DNA of 15,146 nt, taken from assembly GCF_034432235.1 (NCBI RefSeq), contig NZ_DAOUCJ010000064.1, positions 1-15,146 of the forward strand. The letters run 5' to 3'. The notes under the pieces are model-generated. The model did no database searches and was not told where the DNA came from. It worked only from the letters and a program-made list of their open reading frames with translations. Shown piece by piece: positions 1-7,162 of this stretch. How positions within the stretch are numbered: the stretch's first letter is position 1; every line of letters starts with the position of its first letter. The DNA comes from Thermoflexus sp. GTDB taxonomy: Bacteria > Chloroflexota > Anaerolineae > Thermoflexales > Thermoflexaceae. The position numbers and the translations under genes were made by a program.

Positions 1-788
1 TGGCCGAGGCCCAGCGCCGCACCGAGGAGAGCCTCAACCGCCTGGCGGAAGCGTTCGCCGCCCACCGCCAGGAGTTCCTGGAATACCGGGCGGAGGCGGA
101 CCGCCGGTTCGCGGAGCTAACCGAGGCCCAGCGCCGCACCGAGGAGAGCCTCAACCGCCTGGCGGAAGCGTTCGCCGCCCACCGTCAGGAGTTTCTGGAA
201 CTTCGCCGGGAATTCCAGGAGCACCGCCAGGAGTTTCTGGAACATCGCCGGGAGTTCCTGGAATACCGGGCGGAGGCAGACCGCCGCTTCGCGGAGCTGG
301 CCACGACCGTGCGCATCCTGGTGGAGCGGGTGGACCGGATCGAGCAGGATGTGGGGGTGCTGAAGGACCACGACCTGCGCCGGCGTTATGTGGAGCTGGC
401 GCCCTCTTATTTCGGCCGGCCGAACTTCCGCAAGATCCGGGTCCTGACCCCCTCTGAGCTGGCTGACCTGTTGTGGGCCGCCCTGGATGAAGGGAAGATC
501 CAGCCGGAGGACTTCGAGGAGGTCCGGCGTGTCGACCTGGTGCTCCGTGGCGAGTGGGAGGGGCGGACGCTTCACTTGGCCATGGAGACTTCCTGGAGGA
601 TCGATCGCGGGGATGTGGAGCGGGCGGTGCGGCGCGCCCGGATCCTGGAGGCGATCCTGGGGGAAACCTGGCCTGCGGTAGCCGGCAATCGTCTGACGGA
701 AGGGGCCCGCGAGCTCCTGCGGACGATCCGTGAGGAAGGGCAGCCGATGGTGGTCGCCCTGGATGGGAGCATCGACTGGCCGTCCTGA
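1..788 (+). CDS. Coiled-coil protein with C-terminal PD-(D/E)XK-like nuclease fold (3' part; 5' end outside window)
   Basis: The frame is open from the left edge (first full codon at 3) to TGA at 786-788, so the gene is 5'-truncated by the window; the GTG at 309 is internal and not a likely start. The first ~110 visible residues are charged heptad-like coiled coil, including four successive seven-residue units of the type HRQEFLE. The C-terminal ~140 residues look like the uncharacterised coiled-coil/PD-(D/E)XK families found in many thermophiles and cyanobacteria (DUF3782-like). A VDLVL strand carries Asp (codon 534-536), followed 17 residues on by Glu in METSW (codon 585-587), then a helix DVERAVRRARIL. 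The usual ExK is ExS here, as I recall for this family, so catalysis is uncertain. No partner gene is visible. Fold assignment is from motif pattern only. Confidence 0.75.
   Translation, partial: AEAQRRTEESLNRLAEAFAAHRQEFLEYRAEADRRFAELTEAQRRTEESLNRLAEAFAAHRQEFLELRREFQEHRQEFLEHRREFLEYRAEADRRFAELATTVRILVERVDRIEQDVGVLKDHDLRRRYVELAPSYFGRPNFRKIRVLTPSELADLLWAALDEGKIQPEDFEEVRRVDLVLRGEWEGRTLHLAMETSWRIDRGDVERAVRRARILEAILGETWPAVAGNRLTEGARELLRTIREEGQPMVVALDGSIDWPS
6..200 (+). repeat. 117-bp-period tandem duplication inside the coiled-coil gene
   Basis: Bases 6-83 recur at 123-200 (period 117 bp, 39 codons) with only two mismatches, both silent (68/185 and 77/194). The first 62 bases are identical. The near-absence of drift, even at third positions, points to recent duplication or gene conversion. 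The reading frame is kept, so the coiled coil is simply lengthened. Confidence 0.9.
180..263 (+). repeat. Four 21-bp heptad-encoding repeats
   Basis: Units 180-200, 201-221, 222-242 and 243-263 each encode one heptad (HRQEFLE, LRREFQE, HRQEFLE, HRREFLE). Units 1 and 3 differ by one base. After the last unit, the segment 252-298 repeats 72-118 (offset 180 bp, three differences, GAGTTCCTGGAATACCGGGC...). Tandem 21-bp expansion of a coiled coil is the simplest reading. Confidence 0.85.
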
Positions 789-811
789 TTCATACGCCGC
801 ACGCGGTGGGA

Positions 812-844
812 GAGGTCCGGGTTGCGACCTCCTGCTTCTCCTTT
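812..844 (+). terminator. Possible weak terminator after the coiled-coil gene
   Basis: GAGGTC (812-817) can pair with GACCTC (826-831) around an 8-nt loop, followed by a pyrimidine-rich CTGCTTCTCCTTT. The stem is only 6 bp and the tail is not a clean T run. It lies in the 66-bp gap between two convergent genes, where a terminator is expected. Confidence 0.3.
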
Positions 845-854
845 GTCAGGGCGA

Positions 855-3320
855 TCATCGAACCTCAATATGCAAGGGAGGAGCCTCGGCGGTCTGGCCT
901 TCCCCGAGCCGGGCGATGGCCTGGAAGGTATGGGATCCGGGCGCGAGAGGCCACCAGGCCCGATACGGAGGCTCTGTCCACTCCATCCACGGCTGACCAT
1001 CGATCTGCACCCGCACAACCTGGGGAACTCCCCTTCCGATCCAGTGAACCTCCACCAGGAGCCGCTGAGCTTCTGAAGGGAAGGAGGGAATGCGTCGATA
1101 GATGGCTCCTGCAGGTGGGGAGACCCAGCGCAGGATGCCCGCCCCGCCTGCTGTTTCCTGCCCTTCTACTGGAGGCAACGGGAGGCCGTTCTCCTGCGCC
1201 CATTTCCACGCCGGAGGCGGCCACATGATAAACACCCGCTCTTCCACTTCCTCAGGTGGCGTCTCCGGTCCCGCCAGCTTGCCTGTCCGCCGGTCGATCC
1301 GCAGCCGCCGATAGAGGTCATCGGGCTCCTTCGGTTCCGTTCCCTCGATGAACCATTCCTCCCGGGTTTGCGGGCAATCCGGGGTCGGTTGCTTTCCCGA
1401 TAATGCGCAGACCCGCACCCGGTGCACCCCTTCCGGGATCGGGAAATCCCGAACCGGTTGATCCCGATGGAGGAGCTCCATCACCGCATGCCAAATCGGC
1501 GCGGCGCCGGTCACCCCGGAGATCTCCCGCAAAGGCGTTTGATCCACGTTCCCGATCCATACCCCCACCACCCAATCTGGGGTGTAACCGATGGCCCAGT
1601 TGTCCCGCCAGTCGCTGCTGGTCCCGGTTTTCACCGCCGCCGGGCGGGAAAGGTTCAGCGGGCTCCACGATCCGAACCCCATGGCCCGCGCGTTGGGATC
1701 TTTCAGGATATCGGTGATAAGGAAAACCACCCGTGGATCCAGAATCCGCGGACCGGGTTCCGGCGATGCCGCATATCGGAGCCGCCCGTGGCGATCCCGA
1801 ACCTCCCGGATCAGGAGGGGAGTGATGCGGCGCCCGCCGTTCGCCAGGGCCGCGTAGGCCGCCGTGAGATCCACCAGCCGCACCTCGCCCCCTCCCAGGG
1901 TCAGCGCCAGCCCATACCGGGCCGGTGGCCCGGGAAGCCGGACCCCCAGCTGATCCAGCAGTTCCACGAGACGAGGGACCCCTACCTGTTCCAGCACGGC
2001 GACCGCCGGCACGTTGAGAGAGGAGGCCAGCGCTACGCGAGCGGAGACCGGCCCATGGTAGCGCCGATCGTAATTGATGGGCTGATAGCTCTCCCCCTCC
2101 GCGGTGATGAAAGTCTGAGGAAGATCCCAGAGGAGCGAGGCCGGGGTCAGGAGCGGGCCGCTGCGGGGATCGAAGGCAAGGGCGTAGGTGAAGGGCTTGA
2201 GCGCGGAGCCGGGCTGGCGGGGGATGCGGACGCCATCCACCGCGCCCTGGATGGCGGCGTTGAAGTAATCGGGGCTCCCCACCCACGCCAGGACCTCTCC
2301 GGTGTAAGGCTGGATCACCACCACAGCGCCGTTGCGCGCGCTGGCGCCCGGGTGGTCCGGTCGGGGGCGGTTGATCGCCTCCAGATGGGCGCGCAGGATC
2401 TCCGTGATGGCCTCGTTCCAGCCCAGATCCAGCGTGGTGGTCACCACCAGGCCCTCCTCGAACATCCTTTCTTCCCCGAACTGCGCCACCAGGGCCTCGC
2501 GGACGGCCATCACGAAATGGGGGGCGTGGATGAGAAACGGCGCGCTGGCGAAGCGCAAGCGCTCCGCGGCAGCCCTTTCGGCTTCCTCAGGGGAAAGAAA
2601 GCCATGTCGGGCCATCAAGCGGAGCACCTGTCGGCGGCGTTCCTCGGCGGCCTCCGGATCCGTGAAGGGATCATAGCGGCTCGGCGATTGGGGAAGGCCA
2701 GCCAGAAGGGCGCATTCCGCTGGATCCAGCTCCGCGGCATGCTTGCCGAGATAAGTCATGGCGGCAGCTTCCAGCCCGTAGGCGAAGTGCCCGTAGAAAA
2801 CTGTGTTGAGGTAGATCTCCAGGAGCTCATCCTTCCCATAGCGCTGGCTCAGGATCAGCGCCAGGATCGCCTCCCGGACCTTCCGGCGGAGGGTGCGCGC
2901 GGTTCGTTCATTGGGGCTCAGGAGCAGCGATCGGGCGATCTGCTGAGGGATGGTGCTGGCCCCGGATATCGCCTCTTCGCCCCTCAGGTTGGTCCATAAG
3001 GCCCGCAGGATCGCGATCGGATCCACGCCGGGGTGTTCATAGAAACGGGCATCCTCGGTCGCCAGGGTGGCGGCGATGCAGGCGTTGGGGATCCGATGCA
3101 GTGGGAGCCAGATGTGGCGTCCCTGGTGGGGAGGGGCCAGCTCGTAGAGGAGCCGGCCGTGGCGGTCCAGAATACGGACGCTGGGTCGGGGAGCCTGCCG
3201 GCTCAGATCCCTCGGATCCGGGAGCGGTCCGATCCAGAGCGCCAGCGCCCCCGCGCCCAGCCCGCTTCCCAGCAAACCGACCAGCAGGATCCTTCTCAGC
3301 CATCGCCGGATTCGGGTCAC
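855..3320 (-). CDS. pbpC: Bifunctional penicillin-binding protein 1C (glycosyltransferase/transpeptidase)
   Basis: This 821-residue protein polymerises lipid II and cross-links peptidoglycan at the outer face of the inner membrane. An N-terminal membrane anchor spans about residues 10-30. The GT51 domain follows, with EDARFYEHPG (catalytic Glu89), GASTIPQQIAR (120-130), RRKVREAILALILSQRYGKDELLEIYLN (145-172, in parts) and LAGLPQSPSRYDP. The transpeptidase domain has GSALKPF (nucleophile Ser372, Lys375), SSLN (Ser434/Asn436) and KTGTSSDWRDNW (KTG at 564-566). The last ~90 residues resemble the BiPBP_C domain typical of PBP1C. The start is GTG at 3320, with AGGAG six bases upstream; the frame upstream offers nothing better. 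A site-2 protease gene lies 155 bp upstream on the same strand. All active-site residues are intact. Confidence 0.93.
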   Translation of the reverse strand: MTRIRRWLRRILLVGLLGSGLGAGALALWIGPLPDPRDLSRQAPRPSVRILDRHGRLLYELAPPHQGRHIWLPLHRIPNACIAATLATEDARFYEHPGVDPIAILRALWTNLRGEEAISGASTIPQQIARSLLLSPNERTARTLRRKVREAILALILSQRYGKDELLEIYLNTVFYGHFAYGLEAAAMTYLGKHAAELDPAECALLAGLPQSPSRYDPFTDPEAAEERRRQVLRLMARHGFLSPEEAERAAAERLRFASAPFLIHAPHFVMAVREALVAQFGEERMFEEGLVVTTTLDLGWNEAITEILRAHLEAINRPRPDHPGASARNGAVVVIQPYTGEVLAWVGSPDYFNAAIQGAVDGVRIPRQPGSALKPFTYALAFDPRSGPLLTPASLLWDLPQTFITAEGESYQPINYDRRYHGPVSARVALASSLNVPAVAVLEQVGVPRLVELLDQLGVRLPGPPARYGLALTLGGGEVRLVDLTAAYAALANGGRRITPLLIREVRDRHGRLRYAASPEPGPRILDPRVVFLITDILKDPNARAMGFGSWSPLNLSRPAAVKTGTSSDWRDNWAIGYTPDWVVGVWIGNVDQTPLREISGVTGAAPIWHAVMELLHRDQPVRDFPIPEGVHRVRVCALSGKQPTPDCPQTREEWFIEGTEPKEPDDLYRRLRIDRRTGKLAGPETPPEEVEERVFIMWPPPAWKWAQENGLPLPPVEGQETAGGAGILRWVSPPAGAIYRRIPSFPSEAQRLLVEVHWIGRGVPQVVRVQIDGQPWMEWTEPPYRAWWPLAPGSHTFQAIARLGEGQTAEAPPLHIEVR

Positions 3321-3475
3321 GGAGCGCTCCTGCTTCTACGGGCGATCCTCTGGATTTGCCCCAGCGGATGTCCCCTATGGATCGTTATATTCCCCCTCTC
3401 CATGCCCCTTCCTCGCCCGGAGAGGGAGTGAGGCCATTCCTCTCATCCTGGAGGGATCGCCGAAGAGCACGGCCC

Positions 3476-4579
3476 TTACGGGAATTCCACCAGCGAGAAG
3501 GGAACGGGGACGAAGATGAGCAAAAATAGAGCCCAGGTCAACCATCCGATCGCCTGACGGATCGGATCCAGGGGGGTGATGTCGTTCAGGGGCGGCGGGT
3601 GGCGCAGGCCGGTGAGCATCGGCATGAAGGCCCAGAGGAACCACCCCGGCCAGCGCAAGCCCAGCAGCAGCAGCGCGAACACGCCGATCTCCGAGATCCG
3701 CCAGGCGGTGCGGCCGAGCATGGCATACATGATGTGCCCGCCGTCCAGCTGACCCAGGGGCAGCAGGTTGAAGGCTGTCACCAGCAACCCAATCCACCCC
3801 GCCCATGCCAGGACATTCAGTTGCACGTCGTAACCACCCCCGGGCAGGGGGCGGCCGAAGATCAGGACCTTCAGGCTCCAGTATAGAAGGGAATTCCCCT
3901 CGAGCGCGACGGCACCCCGAAGGGGGACAACCGGGGAGGTCATGAGCCCATAGATGAGGATCGGGAGGGCGACAGCCAGCCCGGCGAGGGGGCCTGCCAC
4001 ACCGATATCGAACAGCGCCTTCCGGTTGCGGATGGGGGATCGGATCTGGATGAAAGCCCCGAAGGTGCCGAGCATCCCGATCAGAGGGGGCACCGGGATG
4101 AAGTAGGGCAGCGTGACCTCGCTGCGATGCAGGCGAGCGGCGATGTAATGCCCCATTTCGTGAACCCCCAGGATGAGCAGCAGCGCAGCCGCAAAGGTGA
4201 TGCCCTGCCTCAGATCGAGGGAACCCTCGCTGCCATAGAGCGCCCCGGCCCATACCGTGGTGACCACTGTGGCCACGAACAGGAGGAGATTCACCCATGG
4301 CCGGGTGCGAGCCGGCCGGGCGACCCCGGCCTGGGCGATGATCTGGTCGGTCTGACCGTGACGCCGCAGGATAGGGGTGTACCCCAGCGCCTCGAAGCGC
4401 GTTCGCAGGATCTCAAAGGCCGATTCCGGATCGGTTTGCAGATAGCCCTCGAACGCGATCACCTGATCCGGCGGATGCAGGACGCGGGCCTCGGTGATCA
4501 CGAAGAGCCCTCGCAGCGCCGCCGCCAGTCGGTCCAGCGTGGAGGGTGTCCATCCCGTCTCATACCAGGCGGTTTCCAT
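3476..4579 (-). CDS. Site-2 protease family intramembrane metalloprotease (peptidase M50)
   Basis: The protein is 367 residues from ATG 4579 (METAWYETGW). The first ~90 residues are a soluble domain (FEILRTRFEALGYTPIL...). They are followed by about six to eight hydrophobic segments, beginning near residue 95 (WVNLLLFVATVVTTVW). The zinc motif HEMGH lies at 140-144 inside a membrane segment. The second motif NLLPLGQLDGGH (271-282), with the metal-ligand Asp279, is the classic S2P NPDG-type signature. Such enzymes cleave membrane-embedded substrates such as anti-sigma factors; the substrate here is unknown. The frame is open for ~80 further codons upstream (to 4825), but that stretch is low-quality, Pro/Ser/Arg-rich sequence, so I prefer ATG 4579. 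The only upstream SD-like element is GTGAGG, 11 bases away, which makes the start less certain. It may be cotranscribed with pbpC downstream. Confidence 0.88.
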   Translation of the reverse strand: METAWYETGWTPSTLDRLAAALRGLFVITEARVLHPPDQVIAFEGYLQTDPESAFEILRTRFEALGYTPILRRHGQTDQIIAQAGVARPARTRPWVNLLLFVATVVTTVWAGALYGSEGSLDLRQGITFAAALLLILGVHEMGHYIAARLHRSEVTLPYFIPVPPLIGMLGTFGAFIQIRSPIRNRKALFDIGVAGPLAGLAVALPILIYGLMTSPVVPLRGAVALEGNSLLYWSLKVLIFGRPLPGGGYDVQLNVLAWAGWIGLLVTAFNLLPLGQLDGGHIMYAMLGRTAWRISEIGVFALLLLGLRWPGWFLWAFMPMLTGLRHPPPLNDITPLDPIRQAIGWLTWALFLLIFVPVPFSLVEFP

Positions 4580-4859
4580 CGAGCGCCAAGCCTCACAGAG
4601 CAAGATGCGGGAGCGCGTTGCCCCCTTCTCCAGTCTAAGACAGGGGTGGAAAGCCTGCAACGATCGAACAGGATCCCGCTCGGGATGGGTAAGATCTTCG
4701 GAAAGCCCTGGCGCAAGCCCCAGGGGCGAAGTTGGTTCAGTCGGGTTATGATATCTTTCAGAGAGGGCGCATGATGGAGAACTGGGATCAAAGCGGTGAG
4801 GGGGCGGGAAAGCAGCCCATCCCATTCCCCGCCTGATCCCAGGAGGCGCTCAGGATCGC
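4580..4859. other. Divergent intergenic region between the site-2 protease and yvcK
   Basis: The 280-bp gap must hold promoters for both directions. I see a TATGAT on the plus strand (4747-4752) without a convincing -35. An imperfect GC hairpin (GCCCTGG 4705-4711 with CCAGGGGC 4720-4727) is also present. AGGAGG at 4841-4846 serves yvcK. No conserved coding sequence was recognised. Confidence 0.5.
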
Positions 4860-6188
4860 ATGGGGGAGGCGATGATCCAAAGAGGAAAAGCTTTCCCGGT
4901 GTGGGAATCTGCCGTTCGGTCCCTGCGTTACTGGTTAACCCCCGGGCTGGGGGTCAAGCGATGGCTGGTCCTGCTGCTGGTGGGGATTACCGAGCTGGCC
5001 CTGGCGCTGGCCTATGTGCTGGTCACCATCTATCGAGAGCAACCGTTGCCCCCGATCTTCTATTACCTGACCCTACAGTTCATCCCCCGTCTGGGCCGGG
5101 CGGTGCTCTTCGGATTCCTGGGCCTCGCGACCACCGGGTTCGCCCTGGTGCGGCTGAATCGCACGCTGCTTTCCCCCTTCGTGCAACCCGGCCGGGATGT
5201 GGCGGAGATCCTGCACCGTCACCGGCAGCGGGAGCGCGGGCCGCGGATCGTCGTCATCGGGGGCGGCACCGGCCAGTCGACGCTGTTGCGCGGCTTGAAG
5301 GGGATGAGCGCGCGGCTGACGGCAGTGGTCACGGTGGCAGACGATGGAGGCAGCTCCGGCCGCTTGCGGCGCGAGATGGGGCTGCTGCCGCCAGGGGATT
5401 TTCGCAACTGCCTCGCGGCCCTGGCGGAGGCGGAGCCCCTGATGACCGCCCTCTTCCAGTATCGGTTCGGTCGGGGAACGGGCCTGAACGGCCATGCCTT
5501 CGGCAACCTGTTCATCGCCGCGATGGCCGAGATCACCGGAAGCTTCGAGCAGGCCGTGGCGGAATCCAGCCGCGTCCTGGCCGTCCGCGGCCGGGTGTTG
5601 CCGTGCACCGTGGAGCATGTCGTGCTGGCCGCTGAGATCCGGGACGCCGAGGGGCGGATCCATCGGGTCGATGGGGAATCCGCGATCCCAGAGGTCCGGG
5701 GCCGCATTGAGCGGGTGTGGCTGATCCCCGAGCATGCCCGCGCTTATCCGGAGACGATCCGGGCGATCCTGGAGGCCGATCTGATCGTCCTGGGCCCGGG
5801 AAGTCTTTACACCAGCGTGCTGCCCAATTTGCTGGTCGAGGGGATCGTTCCGGCGATCCGGGCCAGCCGGGCCCTGAAAGTGTATGTGTGCAATGTGGCC
5901 ACCCAGATCGGGGAGACCGAAGGCTATGGTGTGGCGGATCATGTGCAGGCCATCGAACGCCATGTGGGATCCGGCCTGTTCCACCTCGTGCTGGTAAACA
6001 GCCGGACGGATGTGGCGTGGAAGGAAGTCCCGGAGGAGGTCGGCGAGCTGGTGCGCTGGGATGGGCAGCCGATCCCTCCCTACACGGTGGTGGCGATGGA
6101 TGTCATCGATGAGCGAACGCCATGGCGCCATGACCCGGAGAAGCTCGCCCGGGCGCTGATGATGCTCTACGAGCGATATCGCCGCTGA
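4860..6188 (+). CDS. yvcK: YvcK/CofD-like family protein with N-terminal membrane segments
   Basis: The protein is 442 residues. Residues ~33-58 (WLVLLLVGITELALALAYVL) and ~80-97 form two membrane segments joined by a short loop; the CofD/YvcK domain runs from ~128 to the end. Signature stretches are IVVIGGGTGQSTLLRGLKG (130-148), VTVADDGGSSGRLRREMG, PPGDFRNCLAAL, HAFGNLFIAAM, DLIVLGPGSLYTSVLPNLL and NVATQIGETEGY. In Bacillus, YvcK binds UDP-sugars and is needed for growth on gluconeogenic carbon and for normal PBP1 localisation. The enzyme-like fold is shared with CofD. The start ATG 4860 has AGGAGG 13 bases upstream, which is long; ATG 4872 (codon 5) is an alternative. The usual Firmicute neighbours rapZ/yvcJ and whiA are absent. 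It leads a three-gene plus-strand cluster. Confidence 0.9.
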   Translation: MGEAMIQRGKAFPVWESAVRSLRYWLTPGLGVKRWLVLLLVGITELALALAYVLVTIYREQPLPPIFYYLTLQFIPRLGRAVLFGFLGLATTGFALVRLNRTLLSPFVQPGRDVAEILHRHRQRERGPRIVVIGGGTGQSTLLRGLKGMSARLTAVVTVADDGGSSGRLRREMGLLPPGDFRNCLAALAEAEPLMTALFQYRFGRGTGLNGHAFGNLFIAAMAEITGSFEQAVAESSRVLAVRGRVLPCTVEHVVLAAEIRDAEGRIHRVDGESAIPEVRGRIERVWLIPEHARAYPETIRAILEADLIVLGPGSLYTSVLPNLLVEGIVPAIRASRALKVYVCNVATQIGETEGYGVADHVQAIERHVGSGLFHLVLVNSRTDVAWKEVPEEVGELVRWDGQPIPPYTVVAMDVIDERTPWRHDPEKLARALMMLYERYRR

Positions 6189-6232
6189 GCTCCGGATGGC
6201 GCATCCTCTCGCGATGGGACCGGAGATTGGAG

Positions 6233-6892
6233 ATGAAGCGATCGATTCGCTCGATCGGGGGGATTCTCCTGCTGTCGCTTCTCGCCGGGAGCGCCTGCCT
6301 GCTGGGGTCCTCCCGCCCCGGGCCTCTGGTGTATGAGGGGCCTTACCGAGCGGATCTGGCGGTGGGGGAGGGATTGCCCGGGACGGACGTCCGTTACCTG
6401 GGGGTGGGGCCGCAGGGGGCTCGCGTGCGCATCAAGGGCCAGGAGGTGATCCGGCTGGCGGGGGACTCTTTGGAAGGGGAAGCTCAGCCCCATCCCACGC
6501 TGGCGGTGCGCTACCGCCTCCGGATCTACTCCTATGATGAGCGCGCTCTCCACGCCATCGGCACGGCCCGGGTGGAGATCCAGGAGGCCCAGCCCCGGAT
6601 GGGGCCGCTGCCGGAGAAGGCGGCCGTGCGCTTCACCGCGCCGGTCACCTACCGCGTGCCCCGGGATGGCGTGATCCCCGGGACCTCCATCGTTTATCGG
6701 GGGAAGGAAGATGACCGGGCGCGCCTGGAAGGCCTTCCCGGTTATCCCTATCGAAAGATAGGGGATTCCATCCTCTGGGCCGGGCAGGTGCATCCGATGG
6801 TTCATCTCAACGCGACCTTTCGGGTCCTTCTGATCGAGGATTCATGGCTGACGGTAGCAGGCACGGTCGAGGTGTGGCTCTCGGGGCTGTGA
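6233..6892 (+). CDS. Putative lipoprotein with two tandem copies of an unknown ~80-residue domain
   Basis: The 219-residue protein is not recognised as a known family. Residues 1-22 are a signal peptide (MKRS, hydrophobic GGILLLSLLAGSAC), with Cys22 as possible lipidation site; the lipobox (GSAC) is imperfect. The mature part is an internal duplication at an exact offset of 100 residues without gaps: PGTDVRYLG (49-57) matches PGTSIVYRG (149-157), GDS (77-79) matches GDS (177-179), QPHP matches QVHP, and IGTARVEI matches AGTVEVWL. I count about 20 identities in ~83 positions. The pattern of alternating hydrophobic residues suggests beta-rich domains. ATG 6233 is chosen for GGAG seven bases upstream; an in-frame TTG at 6227 is less likely. 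It starts 44 bp after yvcK and ends 36 bp before the RAM-domain gene, suggesting cotranscription. Confidence 0.75.
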   Translation: MKRSIRSIGGILLLSLLAGSACLLGSSRPGPLVYEGPYRADLAVGEGLPGTDVRYLGVGPQGARVRIKGQEVIRLAGDSLEGEAQPHPTLAVRYRLRIYSYDERALHAIGTARVEIQEAQPRMGPLPEKAAVRFTAPVTYRVPRDGVIPGTSIVYRGKEDDRARLEGLPGYPYRKIGDSILWAGQVHPMVHLNATFRVLLIEDSWLTVAGTVEVWLSGL

Positions 6893-6928
6893 GGGGACGC
6901 TGGCATTCCAGAGGAGGGGGAGGTTCCC

Positions 6929-7162
6929 ATGGTGCAGGCTTATGTGTTCATCCAGGCGGCGATGGGCAAGCCCAGTGCCGTCGCCGAAGCGCTGCGCAAG
7001 CTCCCTGAGGTCAGGTCCGCGGTGGTGGTCACCGGCCCTTACGATGTGATCGCCCTGGTGGAAGCCGACGATCTCCAGGTTCTGGGCCGGGTGATCACGG
7101 AGAAGATCCAGACCATCGAGGGCGTTGAGCGCACCCTCACCTCGCTGGTCACCGGGATCTAA
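6929..7162 (+). CDS. Stand-alone Lrp/AsnC ligand-binding (RAM) domain protein
   Basis: This 77-residue protein consists only of the alpha-beta ligand-binding/oligomerisation domain of Lrp/AsnC regulators. An initial strand AYVFIQ, helix AVAEALRKLPEV, strand SAVVVTGPYDVIALVEADD (with the family-typical GxYD) and final IEGVERTLTSLV are all visible. There is no helix-turn-helix and no room for one. GAGGAGGGGGAGG (6911-6923) ends five bases before ATG 6929, a strong ribosome-binding site. Stand-alone RAM proteins are known in bacteria and archaea as small-molecule-binding oligomers or partners of full-length Lrp proteins; the ligand here is unknown. Its TAA overlaps the stop of the convergent VWA gene. 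Confidence 0.88.
   Translation: MVQAYVFIQAAMGKPSAVAEALRKLPEVRSAVVVTGPYDVIALVEADDLQVLGRVITEKIQTIEGVERTLTSLVTGI
7159..7162. other. Four-base convergent overlap of stop codons (CTAA)
   Basis: TAA of the RAM-domain gene (7160-7162, +) and TAG of the VWA gene (7159-7161, -) share the four bases CTAA. There is no intergenic space for a dedicated terminator in either direction, so each transcript must run into the other gene as antisense unless terminated inside it. Confidence 0.95.

Noticed and set aside
1422..2999. Long plus-strand open frame (525 codons) antisense to pbpC
   Set aside because: pbpC on the other strand carries all glycosyltransferase and transpeptidase motifs; the antisense frame is open because of high GC and its product has no domain-like features.
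4747..4752. TATGAT as the -10 of a yvcK promoter
   Set aside because: The only TTG-like element (TTGGTT at 4732) is nine bases upstream, too close; no hexamer at 16-18 bases resembles -35.
4580..4825. N-terminal extension of the site-2 protease
   Set aside because: The extra residues are Pro/Ser/Arg-rich and not membrane- or domain-like; the family-like sequence begins after ATG 4579.
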